NCBI GenBank assembly: GCA_022703485.1
Contig: JAKLDO010000035.1
Location: forward strand, 1 to 32,699
Direction of reading: 5' to 3'
DNA: 32,699 nucleotides
Origin: a bacterium
Lineage (GTDB): Bacteria > UBP6 > UBA1177
A program made the translations under genes and the position numbers. The notes under the pieces are model-generated. The model was not told where the DNA came from. It made no database searches and saw only the letters and a program-made list of their open reading frames with translations. Each line of letters starts with the position of its first letter. Position 1 is the first letter of the stretch. Shown in pieces: positions 29,765-32,699 of this stretch.

Positions 29765-32699
29765 ATGGTCAAAAAAGTTATGAAATGCATCGACGGAAAC
29801 TACGCTGCGACACATTCCAGCTACGCACTTACTGAAGTTGCCGCCATTTATCCCATCACTCCCAGCTCGAACATGGGCGAAAATGCCGATGAATGGAGCG
29901 CTTACGGCAAGAAGAACATTTTCGGTGAGAAAGTCATCGTCACAGAACTTCAGTCCGAAGGCGGAGCAAGCGGAGCGGTTCACGGTTCACTGAGCGCAGG
30001 CGCTCTCACCACGACTTACACCGCTTCACAGGGACTTCTTCTCATGATCCCGAACCTTTACAAGATGGCGGGAGAGCTTCTTCCCGGCGTTCTCCATGTC
30101 AGTGCAAGGGCCGTTGCGGCACACGCTCTTTCAATATTCGGAGACCACAGCGATGTAATGGCATGCCGCCAGACAGGTGTCGGTCTTATTTCAAGCAACT
30201 CGGTTCAGGAATCTCTTGACCTCGGACTTGCAACACATATCGCTGCGATCCGTTCAAGCCTTCCGTTCATTCATTTCTTTGACGGTTTCAGGACAAGCCA
30301 TGAGATCTCAAAGGTCGAGATGATCGATTATGAAGATATTAAGAAAATCGCTCCCTACGAAGAGATCGCCGCATTCAAAGAGAATGCGATGCGTCCTGAG
30401 AAACCTGTTCTCAAGGGAACGGCTCAGAACCCCGATATATTCTTCCAGGCTAAAGAAGCTTCAAATCAGTATTATGACAGAACTCCGATGATCGTGCAGG
30501 AAGCATTTGACAGAGTTTTCAGCATCACCGGAAGAAAATACCGTCTTTTCGACTATTACGGTCATCCTGAAGCTGAAAGGGTCATCATTGCAATGGGAAG
30601 CGGCTGCGAGACGATCGAAGAGACCATAAATCACCTTATTGCAAAAGGGGAAAAGGTCGGTCTTGTAAAAGTAAGACTTTACAGACCTTTCAGCGCAGAG
30701 CATTTCATGATAGCGCTTCCGGCGACAACAAAAACCGTCGCAGTCCTTGACAGATGCAAGGAACCGGGAAGCGAAGGCGAGCCTCTTTACAAAGATGTTT
30801 CAACACTTCTCTATGAAAGAAAAGAGACTATAAAAGTGGTCGGAGGCCGTTACGGTCTTTCATCAAAAGAGTTCACTCCCGGCATGGTCAAGGCTGTATT
30901 TGACAACCTTAAAGCCCGTGAACCGAAGAACTTCTTCACAGTCGGCATAAACGATGATGTGACTTTCACATCCCTTGCTTACGAACCGCTTGATACAGTT
31001 CCGAAGGGTACGGTCCAGTGCAAACTTTACGGACTCGGCTCAGACGGCACGGTCGGCGCTTCAAAGAACGCGATAAAAATAATCGGTGAAGAGACCGACA
31101 TGTACGCTCAGGGATACTTCTCATACGATTCAAAGAAATCGGGCGGTATCACAGTGAGCCATCTCAGATTCGGAAAGGAAAGGATACAGTCCCCTTACCT
31201 TATCACTGATGCAGACTATGTTGCATGCCACAATCAGGCCTATGTTTATCAGTACGACCTTGCAAAAGGTCTCAAGGACGGCGGCGTGTTCGTTCTTAAT
31301 ACAGTCTGGAGTGCAAAAGAGACGGAAGCCAACCTTCCGGCAAGTCTTAAGAAAGAGATCGCAAAGAGAAATGCGAAAGTGTATATAATTGACGCAGTCA
31401 AGATCGCTGACGGGCTTGGACTCGGACAGCGTATAAACATGATAATGCTCACAGTTTTCTTCAAGCTCGCTAATGTAATTCCTTTTGAGGATGCAGTAAA
31501 ATCCCTTAAAGACGCCAACGAGCATTCATACGGCAAGAAAGGTAAGAAAGTCGTTGACATGAACAATGCGGCGATCGATGCGGCGGCGGCTGAACTTGTC
31601 GAGCTCAAATACAAGAAAGACAAGTGGCTTGATGCCGAAGAGAAAGAGATCGATATCAAGAAAGTCCATGAACCTTATGCTGATGAAGCTGAGCAGATCA
31701 TGGTCGAGAAGATAATCGATCCTATCGCAAGACTTAACGGTGACGACCTTCCGGTAAGCGCTTTCGCTTATGAAGACCGCGGAATGCTTCCGGGACCCGA
31801 CGGCTCCTTCCCGACCGCTACATGCAGGTTCGAGAAACGCGGTGTCGCAATAAAACTTCCAAAATGGATCGGTGAGAACTGCATTCAGTGCAATAAATGC
31901 TCATATGTATGTCCTCATGCAGCCATCAGACCTGTTCTTGTTACAAAAGAAGAGCTTGAGAACGCTCCCAAGTCGTTCAACACAATCAAGGCTGTCGGAA
32001 AAGGGCTTGAGAATTTTACATACAGAATGCAGCTCTATCCGATGGACTGTCAGGGCTGCGGAAACTGTGCAGACATCTGCCCCGCGCCTAAAAACAAAGC
32101 ACTTGAAATGGTGTTCTTCAATGAAATAGTTGAAACTGAAGCTCACAACAACGATTATTCGATACATATTCCGGTCAGAGACGACCTCATGCCGAAAACT
32201 ACAGTGAAGGGAAGTCAGTTCTGTCAGCCCCTTTTCGAGTTCAGCGGTGCATGTGCAGGCTGCGGCGAAACTCCGTATGTCAAGCTTCTTACTCAGCTTT
32301 TCGGTGAAAGAATGTTCGTTTCCAATGCAACAGGATGTTCATCAATATACGGCGGAACGGCTCCGACGATCCCGTATTGCAAGAATAAAGACGGTCACGG
32401 TCCGACATGGGCGAACAGCCTTTTTGAGGATAACGCCGAGCACGGATACGGTATGGCTCTTGCGGTCAGACAGAAAAGAGAAAGAATTGAAATGCTCATG
32501 AACAAAGTTCTTTCTAAGGATTGCAGCTGCGGTGATGAAGTAAGTCCTGAACTCAAAGCGGTATTTGCAGACTGGATAGCAAACAAGAATGACGCTGACA
32601 AGACAAAAGAGATAGCTCCGAAGCTCATGTCGCTCCTTGCGAACGAGCAGGTGGAATGTGAAACTCTTGACCAGATATTCGAACTGAGCGACTATTTCG
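29765..32699 (+). CDS. nifJ: Pyruvate:ferredoxin (flavodoxin) oxidoreductase NifJ (3' partial)
   Basis: This enzyme oxidises pyruvate and CoA to acetyl-CoA and CO2, reducing ferredoxin; it is typical of anaerobes. ATG 29765 with GGAGG upstream opens a frame that runs off the window after 978 codons; the family has about 1180-1200 residues. Visible parts are the pyruvate domain with ITPSSNMGE (Thr32) near the start, the middle alpha-subunit domain, the gamma-like domain (about 410-640, starting VQCKLYGLGSDGTVGASKNAI), and the two-cluster ferredoxin domain (CIQCNKCSYVCP at 706, CQGCGNCADICP at 762). The start of the TPP domain follows, with GACAGCGE near 830 and NATGCSSIYGG. All Cys ligands seen are intact. 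It lies 23 bases after recR. Confidence 0.97.
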   Translation, partial: MVKKVMKCIDGNYAATHSSYALTEVAAIYPITPSSNMGENADEWSAYGKKNIFGEKVIVTELQSEGGASGAVHGSLSAGALTTTYTASQGLLLMIPNLYKMAGELLPGVLHVSARAVAAHALSIFGDHSDVMACRQTGVGLISSNSVQESLDLGLATHIAAIRSSLPFIHFFDGFRTSHEISKVEMIDYEDIKKIAPYEEIAAFKENAMRPEKPVLKGTAQNPDIFFQAKEASNQYYDRTPMIVQEAFDRVFSITGRKYRLFDYYGHPEAERVIIAMGSGCETIEETINHLIAKGEKVGLVKVRLYRPFSAEHFMIALPATTKTVAVLDRCKEPGSEGEPLYKDVSTLLYERKETIKVVGGRYGLSSKEFTPGMVKAVFDNLKAREPKNFFTVGINDDVTFTSLAYEPLDTVPKGTVQCKLYGLGSDGTVGASKNAIKIIGEETDMYAQGYFSYDSKKSGGITVSHLRFGKERIQSPYLITDADYVACHNQAYVYQYDLAKGLKDGGVFVLNTVWSAKETEANLPASLKKEIAKRNAKVYIIDAVKIADGLGLGQRINMIMLTVFFKLANVIPFEDAVKSLKDANEHSYGKKGKKVVDMNNAAIDAAAAELVELKYKKDKWLDAEEKEIDIKKVHEPYADEAEQIMVEKIIDPIARLNGDDLPVSAFAYEDRGMLPGPDGSFPTATCRFEKRGVAIKLPKWIGENCIQCNKCSYVCPHAAIRPVLVTKEELENAPKSFNTIKAVGKGLENFTYRMQLYPMDCQGCGNCADICPAPKNKALEMVFFNEIVETEAHNNDYSIHIPVRDDLMPKTTVKGSQFCQPLFEFSGACAGCGETPYVKLLTQLFGERMFVSNATGCSSIYGGTAPTIPYCKNKDGHGPTWANSLFEDNAEHGYGMALAVRQKRERIEMLMNKVLSKDCSCGDEVSPELKAVFADWIANKNDADKTKEIAPKLMSLLANEQVECETLDQIFELSDYF

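Noticed and set aside
31130..31659. Long antisense frames within nifJ and within the glutamine synthetase gene
   Set aside because: They mirror the codon structure of well-supported genes on the other strand and lack ribosome sites and recognisable motifs.

Overview
The window looks like a stretch of chromosome from a Gram-negative, anaerobic bacterium. Evidence for this is a pyruvate:ferredoxin oxidoreductase, SurA/PpiC-type periplasmic chaperones, several lipobox lipoproteins and a full set of housekeeping genes. Two exported lipoproteins carry long Asp/Glu/Asn-rich linkers right after the lipidated Cys. That habit occurs in under-sampled deep-branching Gram-negative lineages, but I cannot assign a phylum from this sequence alone. 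Genes are tightly packed: many start and stop codons overlap as ATGA, Shine-Dalgarno sites are good, and no stretch over about 340 bases lacks a protein gene. The longest such stretch (18574-18904) holds two tRNA genes.

Layout. 1-5561 (+): protein quality control and termination genes clpP (5' end cut by the window), clpX, lon and rho. 5564-9001 (-): an alpha/beta-hydrolase lipoprotein, metK, and the rplM-rpsI ribosomal pair, with a hairpin terminator just before metK. 9087-9782 (+): a membrane protein resembling bacterial Mpv17/PMP22-like proteins. 9788-13825 (-): a kelch-type lipoprotein coupled to a YfcE-like phosphodiesterase, then a receiver/HD-GYP signalling protein. 14027-18573 (+): thymidine kinase coupled to a divergent glutamine synthetase, then a four-gene group (small heat-shock protein, small secreted protein, a probable winged-helix protein, a small helical protein). 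18663-18828: tRNA-Val(TAC) and tRNA-Asp(GTC). 18905-20026 (+): a PLP aminotransferase.

20004-22323 (-) is an AT-rich accessory island. It holds an AbiEii-like nucleotidyltransferase with a small partner (toxin-antitoxin-like). Downstream are two copies of a near-identical small peptide-coding segment, each followed directly by different small membrane proteins. This peptide/membrane-protein cassette is the least explained part of the window. 22324-26288 (-): a GT39-type membrane glycosyltransferase, two PpiC-type prolyl isomerases and a double zinc-ribbon protein. 26433-32699 (+): a metallopeptidase lipoprotein, a metallo-beta-lactamase-fold hydrolase, ybaB, recR and the first 978 codons of a nifJ-like pyruvate:ferredoxin oxidoreductase.

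Twelve promoter-like sites were found by eye. Most fit TTGAC(A/T), 16 bases, TA(G/T/A)AAT, so a 16-base spacer seems to be the local norm. All functional assignments rest on motif reading without database searches.
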